From: Clostridia bacterium
GTDB lineage: Bacteria; Bacillota; Clostridia; Oscillospirales; CAG-272
Length of the DNA: 52,477 nucleotides
Assembly (NCBI GenBank): GCA_017646745.1
Contig: JAGCLY010000069.1
Coordinates: 1-52,477 of the forward strand
Direction: 5' to 3'
Position numbers and translations under genes: made by a program. Positions 16,040 through 25,565 of the stretch are shown here, piece after piece. The notes under the pieces were generated by a model. It worked only from the letters and a program-made list of their open reading frames with translations, had not been told where the DNA came from and did not search any database. Positions within the stretch are counted from its first letter, which is position 1, and every line of letters starts with the position of its first letter.

Positions 16040-18952
16040 TTATTTGATTTTTACAGTCTTGATTTCAAAGGGAGCGAAGCTGATGTCCGCATCTCCCTCT
16101 CCTAGATCCACGATCTCATCCTCAAGGATGTTGCACTCTACGATCTTTTTACCCTCTGCCACAAGACGTGCTGTGGACGTTGCGCCCATAGCCTCATACA
16201 AACGGAGAACAACTCCTCCGTCCTCGCCCTGCTTAACGGTTTCCAAAACCACGGTTTCACCGCCATCGAGCTTATATGGCATAACCATATCCTTATGAGA
16301 TGTACGTATGGGAGAATAATTAAAGTCGTATGCCAATCTGACGGTATCCATGCCAAGCGAGCCATGATGAGGATAAATAGCATATCTGAAGCTGCTCTCT
16401 CCGTTGTCACCTCTGGCATCGGGATGGGTGCCGCTCTTGTGCAGGGTAATACCCATTTTTCCACCCTGACAGGAAACGCCGTACTTGCAGTCGCTGAGCA
16501 AAGAAAGTCCCATGCCGTGCTCAGAGAGATCTGTCCACTTGTGCGAGCAAACCTCGAACTTTGCAATATCGCTCTTATCTCTATCGTAGCAATTACGCTC
16601 TACGTGGCCAAACTGGGTTTCACACTTATAGGAATGAGCAAATAGCGTGCTGTCAAATTCAGCCCTTAAAAGCGTGTGCTTATCGCCAAATACGAGCTTG
16701 TTCTCAAACTCTACGACAGGCGAATCATAGCGGAACTTTATATCGGTAGTCAGCATAGAATTATCAGCAACCGCATGCTTAACCCTGACAACAAGAAGAT
16801 ACTCGCCAACCGATACTATCTCCTGGCTTATAAAGCTAACACTCTTTTCTTTTAAGGTATAGTCTGCGTCAACATCCCAGTTATCATAAATGTAGGGAAT
16901 ATCCTCGTAGGCCTTAATGGCGTTGAAGCTACCGTTTATAAGCTCCCTGCCCTCGTAAACCATGGATGTGATCTGTCCGTCACGAATTGTTGCGGTAAGA
17001 TAGGGGGTTGTTATCTTATCCCCCTCAACAGCGAACGGAATTCCTGTGCCGTGCTGCTTTTTACCGTATCCAAACGCCCCGAACTTATAGGGTGCTACAG
17101 TACGTTTGCCATCAAGAGCCTCATAGGTCTGTCCCTTGTCTGAGGGCAGGATCTCGGTGCGTGCATGAGGAAGAGTGTTAAAGTATACACCTCTGCCCTT
17201 TCCTCTCGTATAGGCACGGGCCTTCTTTAACGTATCCGCCTGCTCACTCAAGGCAATGTCTGTAGCCTCTGCTATACATGTGCCGGGAAGAATGTCGTGG
17301 AACTGATTGAGCATAAGAACGTCATAAAGACTGTCGGTAAGCTCTTTAGAGCTTCTGTCAGAAAGAAGGACAGAAACCAGCTCTGCATCATGCAGGGCCT
17401 CTTCAAGCCTGCGATTATACATCTTGAGCTTATGATTCATGGTATATGTACCGCGGTGCAGCTCAAGATAAAGCTCGCCAAAGTAGGTGGGAAGCTGATT
17501 TTGACTTACCTTTTTCATGAAATCCGAAACGGTGGTATGCTGCACCTTAGCATCCTTGTAATGCTTTTCGGTAAAGAGCGCTCTGGAAACCATTTCGTCG
17601 GACGGACCGCCTCCGCCATCGCCAAAGCCGTATGCTATAAGCATAGAATCGCTCTCACGCATATTATGAACGTCATTAATGCGCTTCGCAACAGATTCGC
17701 CGTCTATCCATGTATGAATGGTATTAAAGTGAACCGGCACCTCGCTGCCGTCGATTCCCTTCCAATTAAATGTTTCGTATGGGAAAACGTTTGTATCGTT
17801 CCAGCTGAGCTTAGTTGTAAGGAAATACTTAACATTGCTAAGCTTCATTATCTGAGGCAAAGCGGCGGAATATCCGAAGGTATCTGGCAGCCAGAAGGTG
17901 TCAGACTCAAAGCCAAACTTATCCCTTAAATACCTTTTACCTCTTACGAACTGCCTGCAAAACGCCTCGGAGCCGGTAAGATTGCCGTCGCACTCCACCC
18001 AGGTGGAGCCGTTTACCTCGAATCTTCCCTCATTAATCAACCTTTTAACCTCAGCAAACAGTGCAGGATCCTCCTCTTCTATCCACTTAAGGTAAAGAAC
18101 TGTTGACATAAAGAAGCGATATTCGGGATATCTGTTAAGAAGTGTTACTGCATTTGAAACGGTACGCATAAGCTTACGTCTTGTTTCTTCTACTGTCCAA
18201 AGCCATGCTGTGTCCAGGTGGCTGTGGCCGAATATGCCTACGTACGGCAGCCTCTTTTCTGAGGCAAAATAGTCCTCAATTATCTTGGTTGCACCGAGAA
18301 TTATGTCATCGGCAGGGCGCTTTTGCTCCAGCGGAAGTATCTTGAACAGATCAAGATACACCTTCTCTATGCAGGATCTCTGAAATCTATCCTTTTCGCC
18401 ATTGTAAAGCTTATTAAGCAATACAAGTTTCTCGTAAAGTTCCTTTAAGGGCAGATCGAGCACCGCAAGACCTATCTGCTGATAGGGTCTGTCATTCTTA
18501 ACGGTAGCATAAGAGAAAGTAAATGGCTCGTCGTAGGGATTAAGTCCGGATAAGGGATGCGAATAATAGGCCTCGAGGGTCACCTTATCACCGTTTTTAA
18601 GCCCGTCGAGCAGAAGGTATCTGTGCGTACGTGCAGGCGGCTCGAATGCATCAGTAATATAATCCAGCATTCCCACCTTTTTACCGTTTACACACACAAG
18701 ATGCTCGGCAGCACCGGTATCGGCAAATAGATAGTAGCTTTCACCGTCATTAATGCCCTCAGCCACAAAGCTAAAGGTTTCACAGGCAAAATCCCTGCCC
18801 CATTTATATCCACGGCTCACCTCAACTTCATTGCCGTTTTTATTCATGTAAATCTTTGGTTCTACTACCCTTGTCACAAGCAATCCCTGATACATTTGCT
18901 CAAGTCTTGCTACCTTCAGAACCATTCTGTCTATTTGTCTATCCTGTAACAT
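16040..18952 (-). CDS. GH38 alpha-mannosidase
   Basis: 970 aa, within the usual GH38 range. It releases alpha-linked mannose from oligosaccharides with retention; no signal peptide, so it acts in the cytoplasm. An N-terminal beta domain (about 1-235) precedes the catalytic (beta/alpha)7 domain with the zinc-binding GHSHLDTAW (about 242-250, His243 and Asp247) and the nucleophile Asp in WLPDTFGYSAALPQ (about Asp357). The C-terminal half holds the beta-sandwich domains, with AYGFGDGGGGPS and LNQFHDILPGT near the start. The gene begins 12 nt after the RpiR-family regulator, so the two are co-transcribed and the regulator probably senses a product of this pathway. Confidence 0.95.
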   Translation of the reverse strand: MLQDRQIDRMVLKVARLEQMYQGLLVTRVVEPKIYMNKNGNEVEVSRGYKWGRDFACETFSFVAEGINDGESYYLFADTGAAEHLVCVNGKKVGMLDYITDAFEPPARTHRYLLLDGLKNGDKVTLEAYYSHPLSGLNPYDEPFTFSYATVKNDRPYQQIGLAVLDLPLKELYEKLVLLNKLYNGEKDRFQRSCIEKVYLDLFKILPLEQKRPADDIILGATKIIEDYFASEKRLPYVGIFGHSHLDTAWLWTVEETRRKLMRTVSNAVTLLNRYPEYRFFMSTVLYLKWIEEEDPALFAEVKRLINEGRFEVNGSTWVECDGNLTGSEAFCRQFVRGKRYLRDKFGFESDTFWLPDTFGYSAALPQIMKLSNVKYFLTTKLSWNDTNVFPYETFNWKGIDGSEVPVHFNTIHTWIDGESVAKRINDVHNMRESDSMLIAYGFGDGGGGPSDEMVSRALFTEKHYKDAKVQHTTVSDFMKKVSQNQLPTYFGELYLELHRGTYTMNHKLKMYNRRLEEALHDAELVSVLLSDRSSKELTDSLYDVLMLNQFHDILPGTCIAEATDIALSEQADTLKKARAYTRGKGRGVYFNTLPHARTEILPSDKGQTYEALDGKRTVAPYKFGAFGYGKKQHGTGIPFAVEGDKITTPYLTATIRDGQITSMVYEGRELINGSFNAIKAYEDIPYIYDNWDVDADYTLKEKSVSFISQEIVSVGEYLLVVRVKHAVADNSMLTTDIKFRYDSPVVEFENKLVFGDKHTLLRAEFDSTLFAHSYKCETQFGHVERNCYDRDKSDIAKFEVCSHKWTDLSEHGMGLSLLSDCKYGVSCQGGKMGITLHKSGTHPDARGDNGESSFRYAIYPHHGSLGMDTVRLAYDFNYSPIRTSHKDMVMPYKLDGGETVVLETVKQGEDGGVVLRLYEAMGATSTARLVAEGKKIVECNILEDEIVDLGEGDADISFAPFEIKTVKIK

Positions 18953-18964
18953 ACATTAACCTCA

Positions 18965-19786
18965 CTACAACGATTTATTTGCTACAGATCTTGCAGATCT
19001 CATTGTATATTCATAGCCGTTATTACCCAGCTTGTCATTAATAGCCTGATACAAAACGTTAATTATGTAAGAGATGGATACTATCGTAGAAACCGATCCG
19101 CCCTCATAAGCCGCCTCACGCCTTGTGGACAGGAGTATATGATCGGCATATTTTGCAAGGGGAGAGTGATCATAACAGGTAATAACAACGATATTAACTC
19201 GGTTTTTCTTTGCAATTTCTGCCACGTCAATAATATCCTTGGTACTGCCGGAAACGCTGATAAGAATAACCGTGTCATTCTCTGTCAGATTACTGGTGAT
19301 CATAGCCTGCAAATGTGAATCTGCAGTAAACGTAACCATAATTCCTATACGTGCAAGCACGTTACTGATCTCCATTGCGGTTATAGCCGAATTTCCTACT
19401 CCAAAGGCACAGATTTTATTGGACTTTATTAAAAGCTCGGCTATCTTAAGACACTCAGCATAATTGATACTGCGAGAGGTTTCGTTAATGGCATCCACCA
19501 TTTGCATAGCAATTCTTTTGGCATTGCAATCAACAACGCTTTTACCCATCATACCGACTTCCTGGCTAAGATGTAGCTTAAAGTCCTGGAATCCATTGTA
19601 ACCCATTTTCTGACAAAAACGTACAAGCGTAGCCTCAGCAACCTTAAGCTTAGATGCAAGATCACTGATTGATAAATATATTATCTCGTCGGGCGAGGTA
19701 GTTAAAATCCCCTCTATAATTTTCTTTTCGGTTTTGGTGGCAATATTTTCAGCAGCATATACTCTGTCAAGGGCCTTTCCTATCAT
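18965..19786 (-). CDS. RpiR/MurR family sugar-phosphate-responsive regulator
   Basis: 273 aa from the ATG at 19786, chosen because GGAG lies 8 nt upstream; an in-frame ATG at 19804 has no such site. Residues 1-75 form the RpiR helix-turn-helix (ISDLASKLKVAEATLVRFCQ), and about 110-240 the SIS domain that binds phosphosugars (ICAFGVGNSAITAMEI, ILISVSGSTKDII, HILLS). Family members usually repress or activate nearby amino-sugar or hexose genes. It heads the transcription unit with GH38, which is consistent with control of mannose or ManNAc metabolism. Its operator cannot be read from the sequence with confidence. Confidence 0.92.
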   Translation of the reverse strand: MIGKALDRVYAAENIATKTEKKIIEGILTTSPDEIIYLSISDLASKLKVAEATLVRFCQKMGYNGFQDFKLHLSQEVGMMGKSVVDCNAKRIAMQMVDAINETSRSINYAECLKIAELLIKSNKICAFGVGNSAITAMEISNVLARIGIMVTFTADSHLQAMITSNLTENDTVILISVSGSTKDIIDVAEIAKKNRVNIVVITCYDHSPLAKYADHILLSTRREAAYEGGSVSTIVSISYIINVLYQAINDKLGNNGYEYTMRSARSVANKSL

Positions 19787-19846
19787 AAGCAATCTCCATT
19801 TCAAGTGTCCGTATAAACAAAATTTGCTTTTTTACGCTACAAATCA

Positions 19847-19875
19847 ATTTTAATACATTTTCCTTTTTATGTCAA
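19847..19875 (-). promoter_or_regulatory. Promoter of the RpiR-GH38 unit
   Basis: Minus strand TTGACA, 17-nt spacer, TAAAAT, about 60 nt before the regulator's ATG. Confidence 0.75.
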
Positions 19876-19955
19876 GACTATTTTTTATTTGTAAAAAAAA
19901 TAGGACGGGCAAGATGCATAATACCCACCATTTTTCATTCTTTAGAAAAAATAAA

Positions 19956-19997
19956 AATCGGCCGCCGCAAATGATAAAATCACCACGAAAGCCGATT
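19956..19997 (-). terminator. Probable terminator of the isomerase-kinase gene
   Basis: Inverted repeat AATCGGC / GCCGATT with a 28-nt loop; TTTATTTTTTC follows on the minus strand and a T tract also follows on the plus strand. The rest of the 306-nt gap (19787-20092) holds the regulator's promoter and AT-rich sequence without a convincing gene. Confidence 0.45.
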
Positions 19998-20092
19998 GTT
20001 TTTTTGTTTGTTTTTATTTAATTATGTCAATAAGATCACTCGAAAAAAGGCGAATTTTGCAAACATTTCTTGTCATATTATGACTTTTTTCA

Positions 20093-21946
20093 TTATATTA
20101 GCAACGCTGCGGCGCCAAGAAGGCCGGCAGAATTTCCGAGCTTTGCTACAAGAATAGGAACAGTGGGGCCCTTATCTCCCGCAAAAATTTCTTCGTTAAG
20201 TTTATTCTGCAGAGGCTTAATAAGTCGATCTCCCTCGGCGCAAACACCTCCGCCAAGAAGAATCACCTCGGGTCTGAAAATATTAGCCATATTAGTAAGA
20301 CCGCAGGCAAGATCGTCTATATATTTTTCAACTACCAAGGCAGCTGATCTGTCGCATTCAGCGTAACTAAAGGCGGTCTTTCCATCAACAGAGGAAGGAT
20401 CTCCAATTTCCCACATTTTGCTGTTACGGTCCTCGAGCATTGCTCGCTTGGTTTCTCTGATAAGAGCCGTTGCAGAGCAATAGGCCTCAAAGCATCCCTT
20501 TCTGCCGCATGTACAGGACTCGCCGCCACGATGTATAACCATATGCCCGAGCTCCGCGCCCGCACCCTTATTTCCTTCAATTAAGCGTCCGTCAACGATA
20601 ACTCCGCCACCGACTCCTGTTCCGAGGGTAATCATAACGGCGCTGTTATATTCCTTCGCCGCTCCAAATTTAACCTCTCCCAATGCCGCTACATTAGCAT
20701 CATTGGCAACAACAACCTTTACGCCACAAAGTCGCTTAGAAACGCTCTCTGCAATATTAAAATCGACCCAATCAAGATTGTTGGAGTAAATAACGTTACC
20801 AACAGCGCTGTCTATCATACCAGGACAGCCTATACCAACGCCCTCAACATCAGAAATACCCAGATTTACAGCACCAAGAAGCTTGGTTGCCAGCGCAGCA
20901 ATATTGTGCGATACTCCCTCGGCGCCCTTCTCTGACTCGGTAGGAACCTTATCAGATATAATGACCTCACCTCTGTCGTTAACTATTCCGCCCTTAATAA
21001 AGGTTCCGCCCAGATCTATACCTATATAATACTTGCGTATAGAGGTTACTATTCCGGAAAAATCTCCGCCAAGGTCTACTTTGCCGCTTGATGCAGGAAC
21101 AAAAACGCTCTCTCCCTTCGAAATATGAAGATCGCCAATGCTTCCCTCACCCTCCAGGCATGTAATGCATCTAAAGCTTTTTTCATCATTATCAAGGGGT
21201 GAAATATCGGTTGAGTTAAGAAGTGCTGCAGTGAAGAATTTACTTATACCAAGGAGTTTTCCCTCCTTAGTTACAGCGCTCATAGGCTGAGAAATATAGC
21301 GCTGAGTATTTGTAACGTCAATAGCCTTATTCACATGAAGCTCTCTTTCCTTGCCGTCTGCGCCAACACGTCCGTAATCATAAACACGGTATGTAATATT
21401 GCTGTTCTGCTGTACCTCGCATATCAAGCAGCCTTCACATATAGCATGAATTGTTCCGGCGGGAATAAAATAGCACTCCCCCTTTTTAACAGGAATAAAG
21501 CTGAGATAATCGGTAAGAGTTTTCTCCTCTATGGCCCTTTTAAACTCATCTCTGTCTATATCCTTATTAAATCCGAGATAAATACCTGCGCCCTCGTCTG
21601 CATCGGCAATATACCACATCTCGGTCTTGCCTAGGCTGTTTTCATTTTTTAAAGCATATTCATCCTCGGGATGAACCTGCACAGACAGCTTTGCATTGGC
21701 GTCAATAAGCTTAACGAGAACCGGGAAAAAGGGGAAACCCTTGCAATTTTCGCCAAAATCACTCTCGCTTGCCGCCACGGAAAGGGGTGTTCCATCGACC
21801 AGCGTAGACTCGCCATCCTTATGAAGCGAAAGCTCCCAGCTTTCAGCCAAGGGCTCTGCATCGCTATTCTTTCCATAATATTTTTTCAACTTACTACCGC
21901 CCCAAATGATGCTCTTATAAGCAGGCAACAGTTTTTCAATTTTCAT
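20093..21946 (-). CDS. Fusion: mannose-6-phosphate isomerase (type I) with ROK-family sugar kinase
   Basis: 617 aa, two full enzymes in one frame. Residues 1 to about 303 are a class I phosphomannose isomerase: AESWELS, metal site SVQVHPEDEYA, KTEMWYI and AGTIHAICEG. From about 305 (YYIGIDLGGTFIKGG) to the end is a ROK kinase with the ATP motif, the catalytic Asp in VANDANVAALGE, and the family's zinc motif CTCGRKGCFEAYCSA. The ROK half should phosphorylate a hexose (glucose, mannose or an N-acetylated sugar; donor ATP), the other half interconverts mannose-6-P and fructose-6-P. A mannokinase-isomerase pair would take free mannose, as released by the GH38 enzyme next door, to glycolysis. GGAG lies 13 nt before the ATG. 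Confidence 0.93.
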   Translation of the reverse strand: MKIEKLLPAYKSIIWGGSKLKKYYGKNSDAEPLAESWELSLHKDGESTLVDGTPLSVAASESDFGENCKGFPFFPVLVKLIDANAKLSVQVHPEDEYALKNENSLGKTEMWYIADADEGAGIYLGFNKDIDRDEFKRAIEEKTLTDYLSFIPVKKGECYFIPAGTIHAICEGCLICEVQQNSNITYRVYDYGRVGADGKERELHVNKAIDVTNTQRYISQPMSAVTKEGKLLGISKFFTAALLNSTDISPLDNDEKSFRCITCLEGEGSIGDLHISKGESVFVPASSGKVDLGGDFSGIVTSIRKYYIGIDLGGTFIKGGIVNDRGEVIISDKVPTESEKGAEGVSHNIAALATKLLGAVNLGISDVEGVGIGCPGMIDSAVGNVIYSNNLDWVDFNIAESVSKRLCGVKVVVANDANVAALGEVKFGAAKEYNSAVMITLGTGVGGGVIVDGRLIEGNKGAGAELGHMVIHRGGESCTCGRKGCFEAYCSATALIRETKRAMLEDRNSKMWEIGDPSSVDGKTAFSYAECDRSAALVVEKYIDDLACGLTNMANIFRPEVILLGGGVCAEGDRLIKPLQNKLNEEIFAGDKGPTVPILVAKLGNSAGLLGAAALLI

Positions 21947-21982
21947 AACCTAAAATCTCCTACTAAAGAAATCTCTATACCA

Positions 21983-22010
21983 ATTATAACATATTTTCTT
22001 TTTTTTGCAA
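21983..22010 (-). promoter_or_regulatory. Promoter of the isomerase-kinase fusion gene
   Basis: Minus strand TTGCAA, 16-nt spacer, TATAAT, about 37 nt upstream of the ATG at 21946. Confidence 0.6.
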
Positions 22011-22079
22011 CGATTTTTTCAAAATCTTTTTCGAGGAGGTAATGTATACCGCATATGATGATAATAAAAAGCAAATTAA

Positions 22080-22118
22080 AGCCCAAAGCTCATAGAATAA
22101 AACCAAGAGCTTTGGGCT
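22080..22118 (-). terminator. Terminator of the 863-aa lipoprotein gene
   Basis: 12-bp perfect stem (AGCCCAAAGCTC / GAGCTTTGGGCT) with a 15-nt loop, about 65 nt past the stop; TTAATTTGC follows on the minus strand. Confidence 0.65.
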
Positions 22119-22181
22119 GTTTTGTAATAAGTTTACATTTATTAAAAGCGTGTTACAGATAAAATAAATACGCTTCTAGTT

Positions 22182-24773
22182 TTATGCGGGAGTTAACGTC
22201 ACATTAATGCTACCCGCCGCATAATCAGACAGATAAATACTAAGGTAAGGGCCAAACCAAATATTATTGATTTCAATAATACTGCCACTTTGAATAACTG
22301 TGCCATTTACCTCAACCACAGCGTCTGAATTATCCCAGCTGATGACAAATTCTCCAACAGCACCGGTTATCTGACAGTGAGCATATGTGTCCTGCTCAAC
22401 TAAGAAACTGTTAGCTGCGCTTCCATCAAGAATAAAGGGACCGTTTACCCAAGTCATCTTAGGATCATTTTTAAAGGAAGCGGTAAAGTCTACCGTTGCC
22501 ATAGCGTCAGAGCTGCTTTCTATGTAAATATAAACTACATCCGACATATTAAGATGTATAGATATATTTCCCTGCACCAGACTGACGGCATCACTTAAAT
22601 CGGTAAAGCACCATCCAATCTGAGTTGATTCAGTAGACAGTGTAAGCGTACCTGTGGCGGAAGCCTTATATATAAGATAATATCCTGTATAAGCATCAAG
22701 CTCGAGACTGTTTTCACCGTCGGTTATTTCATGCGGAATGTTAATACTACCGTCGGAAATAACGTCACATTCCTCAATAGACGCCTTAAAAGTAATGCTA
22801 ACAGGCTCGCTATCGTAAGCAACAACACCGATATAGTACTTTCTGCCACTAATAACATCAAGAGAAACGCTTCCGTCGCCACTGATATCATATCCTATAA
22901 ATGCGCCAACCATGAATGTTACACCTTCAATTTGGCCAACTCCACTAACTGTAAGTCGGCCGGTCTTATCGGCGTAGAACTGATACCATATAGGATCGCT
23001 ATTGCCAAGATATTCAGCAACGCACACATCTCCCAGCGTGTACCATGCAGGATTTTTCTCATGTCCGGCAGGATGCTTGTAGATAGGAGTGATACTAAAA
23101 TCGTCAATGTGGCCTATATATTCTGCGCTGACTTCAAGAACATACTGCTCATATGCATTAAAGATAAAGTAGTCATATTCGTCACGCTCTACCTTGTCAC
23201 CACTTTTAGTATAAGCAGCGACAACGAAAAGATGTTTGCTCTCAAAATCATACTTACCACCATTAAACGGCATAAAGTTAACGTAGAACTTATCCTGAGC
23301 AAGGTCACCCTTGGTTACCCTAAAGATATTTTCTTGCTCATCTATCATAATGCCCTTAAGCACGATATTATTAAGATTAGTAGCGCCGCCACTACCCTCG
23401 GGAGGCAGTGTCGAGAGGCTGTACTGTGTACCGTCAAAGGATGCGTAGGTAGGTACTCCATCCTCTACGGTGAGAGTGCCGGACAAGGGATGCAAGGGCT
23501 CGCCATTTTCATAATAAAGCTGCACCTTGCCCTCAGAAATCTGATATGTGGCATTCACCACAACGGGGCCTGTAAGAGGATGCTCATAGTTTAAAACAAC
23601 ACTACCGGTGGCAGAGTTAATAGCTACTGTCAGCATCTGGTTGCCAAATGCATCTGTACCGAAATACATACCGCTAAAATCGAGATTAGGATCCTCCCAC
23701 CACTGTGGCTTATCGGGATCAATTGGTTCATCGGGAAGTATATCGCACTCGACAAAACTAAACCTTACTACCCAGTTACGCACAGTTATGGCAGAAACAT
23801 AAAATTCGTAATTCTGCCCTGCCTCAAGAAGTACACTAAAGCTACATTCCTTAGCAATATAGTTAGGATGCAGCGAATCTATAACCGGACCGGGAGCGCC
23901 CTGGGACTTATCACCGGCATCCCATGCGCCAAGGCCGGCAGGAAGATAAAAGGTATATTCTCCCGTACCCTGGGCGGTAAAGCTTACCTTGTCTATCCAG
24001 CAATAGGTTGAGGTTGTAACGGCAAGAAGCTCATTATCACCGAGTATAATATCCGGCAGCTTTTCAGCGCCGCAATGACAAACACCGTCAATATAACTGT
24101 GTCCGGCAGGATTAATCTCCATCTGCTCAAGAGTAATTTCACCGCATGTAGTACAATGCATTCCTATAGAAAGACCGTATTCAACGCAGGTAGGATCATA
24201 TCCTGCTATAGTCTGCTCAGTATGTCCAACAGAAGCTATAATTTCCGTATAAGAATCACCGCAGGCGGTGCAAGTATAAAGCGCCTCGCCATCTTCAGTA
24301 CATGTGGGAGCAGATGAAATAGTCTCGCTATATTGATGGCTGGTACATTCAGGGGGGAGCTGATCTCCGCCACCTTCCGTACCGGAGTTATCTCCGCCAC
24401 CCTCGCTACCGGAGCTGTCTCCTCCATTATTATCACCGTTAGGGTTATTGTCAGGAGAATTATCATCAGGATTAGTCTCCGGGGGATTTTCCTCTCCACC
24501 CGACTGATTATCATCGCCATCGGTTGGGATTGTATTATATCCGCATACGTCACACACCCCGTCGATAAGCGTGTGTGCAGAGCTTTCAACATATGAGGTG
24601 CGGCAATCATTATCCACACTGCAGACTGCAGATTGCCAATGGTTGATCTCGTCATAAGACCACTTATTGCTGTATAAATGATGATGCTCATACGGCTTTT
24701 TGCAAGCGGAAAGGCAAAGCATTAATACTACAAGCAAAACAATTTTTGATATGGGATTAAAAGGCTTTTTCAT
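22182..24773 (-). CDS. Cysteine-motif surface lipoprotein
   Basis: 863 aa; ATG at 24773 with AAAGGAGGATCTCG upstream. Lipobox LCLSAC (Cys24). The N-terminus has an HHHLYS..WSYDEINHW...C unit and several CxxCG zinc-ribbon-like turns (CDVCGY, CTACGD, CTTCGE, CHCGAE), split by a low-complexity N/D/G/S linker at about 90-135. From about 240 on are beta-rich modules: one like the bacterial PPC fold, a lipocalin-like stretch (DFSGMYFGTDAFGNQ), and further sandwich domains. No catalytic motif is seen. It probably has a binding or adhesion role at the cell surface. The N-terminal cysteine architecture is shared with the 1341-aa protein at 25783-29808, so the two are distant paralogues. Confidence 0.82.
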   Translation of the reverse strand: MKKPFNPISKIVLLVVLMLCLSACKKPYEHHHLYSNKWSYDEINHWQSAVCSVDNDCRTSYVESSAHTLIDGVCDVCGYNTIPTDGDDNQSGGEENPPETNPDDNSPDNNPNGDNNGGDSSGSEGGGDNSGTEGGGDQLPPECTSHQYSETISSAPTCTEDGEALYTCTACGDSYTEIIASVGHTEQTIAGYDPTCVEYGLSIGMHCTTCGEITLEQMEINPAGHSYIDGVCHCGAEKLPDIILGDNELLAVTTSTYCWIDKVSFTAQGTGEYTFYLPAGLGAWDAGDKSQGAPGPVIDSLHPNYIAKECSFSVLLEAGQNYEFYVSAITVRNWVVRFSFVECDILPDEPIDPDKPQWWEDPNLDFSGMYFGTDAFGNQMLTVAINSATGSVVLNYEHPLTGPVVVNATYQISEGKVQLYYENGEPLHPLSGTLTVEDGVPTYASFDGTQYSLSTLPPEGSGGATNLNNIVLKGIMIDEQENIFRVTKGDLAQDKFYVNFMPFNGGKYDFESKHLFVVAAYTKSGDKVERDEYDYFIFNAYEQYVLEVSAEYIGHIDDFSITPIYKHPAGHEKNPAWYTLGDVCVAEYLGNSDPIWYQFYADKTGRLTVSGVGQIEGVTFMVGAFIGYDISGDGSVSLDVISGRKYYIGVVAYDSEPVSITFKASIEECDVISDGSINIPHEITDGENSLELDAYTGYYLIYKASATGTLTLSTESTQIGWCFTDLSDAVSLVQGNISIHLNMSDVVYIYIESSSDAMATVDFTASFKNDPKMTWVNGPFILDGSAANSFLVEQDTYAHCQITGAVGEFVISWDNSDAVVEVNGTVIQSGSIIEINNIWFGPYLSIYLSDYAAGSINVTLTPA

Positions 24774-24860
24774 GCACGAGATCCTCCTTTTTTCATATTT
24801 TTATCAATCGTATAATTGCTGTCATAAGCAAAAGTTGAAACAAAAATATTTATATTATCT

Positions 24861-24889
24861 ATTATAACTCATAAAGTATATTTTTGCAA
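24861..24889 (-). promoter_or_regulatory. Promoter of the 863-aa lipoprotein gene
   Basis: Minus strand TTGCAA, 17-nt spacer, TATAAT; the leader to the ATG at 24773 is about 80 nt. Confidence 0.65.
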
Positions 24890-25004
24890 TAGTTTTTTAA
24901 ATAAATTTCATTTTTGGGCATTTTTTTGTGTTTTTCGGAGAATTTATGCCACATTGAAAGAATATTTATGCAAAAAGCACAACACGACGGAAGATTAAAA
25001 AAGA

Positions 25005-25028
25005 ATGCGACCTCCGAGGAGGTCGCAT
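25005..25028 (-). terminator. bcp: Terminator of bcp
   Basis: 10-bp stem (ATGCGACCTC / GAGGTCGCAT) with a CGAG loop, then TCTTTTTTAATC on the minus strand, 10 nt past the bcp stop. Confidence 0.85.
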
Positions 25029-25038
25029 GTTGTTGCGG

Positions 25039-25491
25039 TTATAATTCTGCGAGGATTTCGGCAGCATTGGTATCGGGCTTAACCTTAGGCATAATTTTTG
25101 CTATATTTCCCTGCTCGTCGATGAGAAAAGTGGTGCGCACCACACCGAAGCTCATCTTGCCGTATAGCTTTTTCTCCTGCCACACGCCATAGGCTTTAAT
25201 TGCCTCAAGATTGGGATCGGAGAGAAGAATAAATGGCAAATTATATTTTTCGGCAAATTTCTTGTGAGAGGCTATGCTGTCACGGCTAATGCCTATAACG
25301 GTAACTCCCTTTTCCTCAAACTGATGATAAAGTCCTGCGAATGCGCAAGCCTGCCTTGTGCAACCCGGAGTATTATCCTTGGGATAAAAGTACAACACTG
25401 TTTTTCTTCCCAAAAGGTCGGCCAGATTAATCTTATGTCCCTCTCCATCAAAAAGACTAAAATCCGGCGCCCGCATTCCTGTTTCTAGCAT
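25039..25491 (-). CDS. bcp: Thiol peroxidase, BCP/PrxQ type
   Basis: 150 aa, normal length. Reduces hydrogen and organic peroxides in the cytoplasm with thioredoxin as electron donor. The active site reads YFYPKDNTPGCTRQACAF: the peroxidatic Cys after PG and a second Cys five residues on, the alpha2-helix resolving arrangement of E. coli BCP. The conserved Arg (VRTTFLID) is present. ATG at 25491 follows AAAGGAGTAATA. It is a single-gene unit with its own terminator between two surface lipoprotein genes; I see no clear PerR box. Confidence 0.95.
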   Translation of the reverse strand: MLETGMRAPDFSLFDGEGHKINLADLLGRKTVLYFYPKDNTPGCTRQACAFAGLYHQFEEKGVTVIGISRDSIASHKKFAEKYNLPFILLSDPNLEAIKAYGVWQEKKLYGKMSFGVVRTTFLIDEQGNIAKIMPKVKPDTNAAEILAEL

Positions 25492-25565
25492 ATTATTACT
25501 CCTTTTTTTCTTGTCTGTGACATTATTTTACCATATTTTATTAAACATATCAGTGACAAGGTCAC

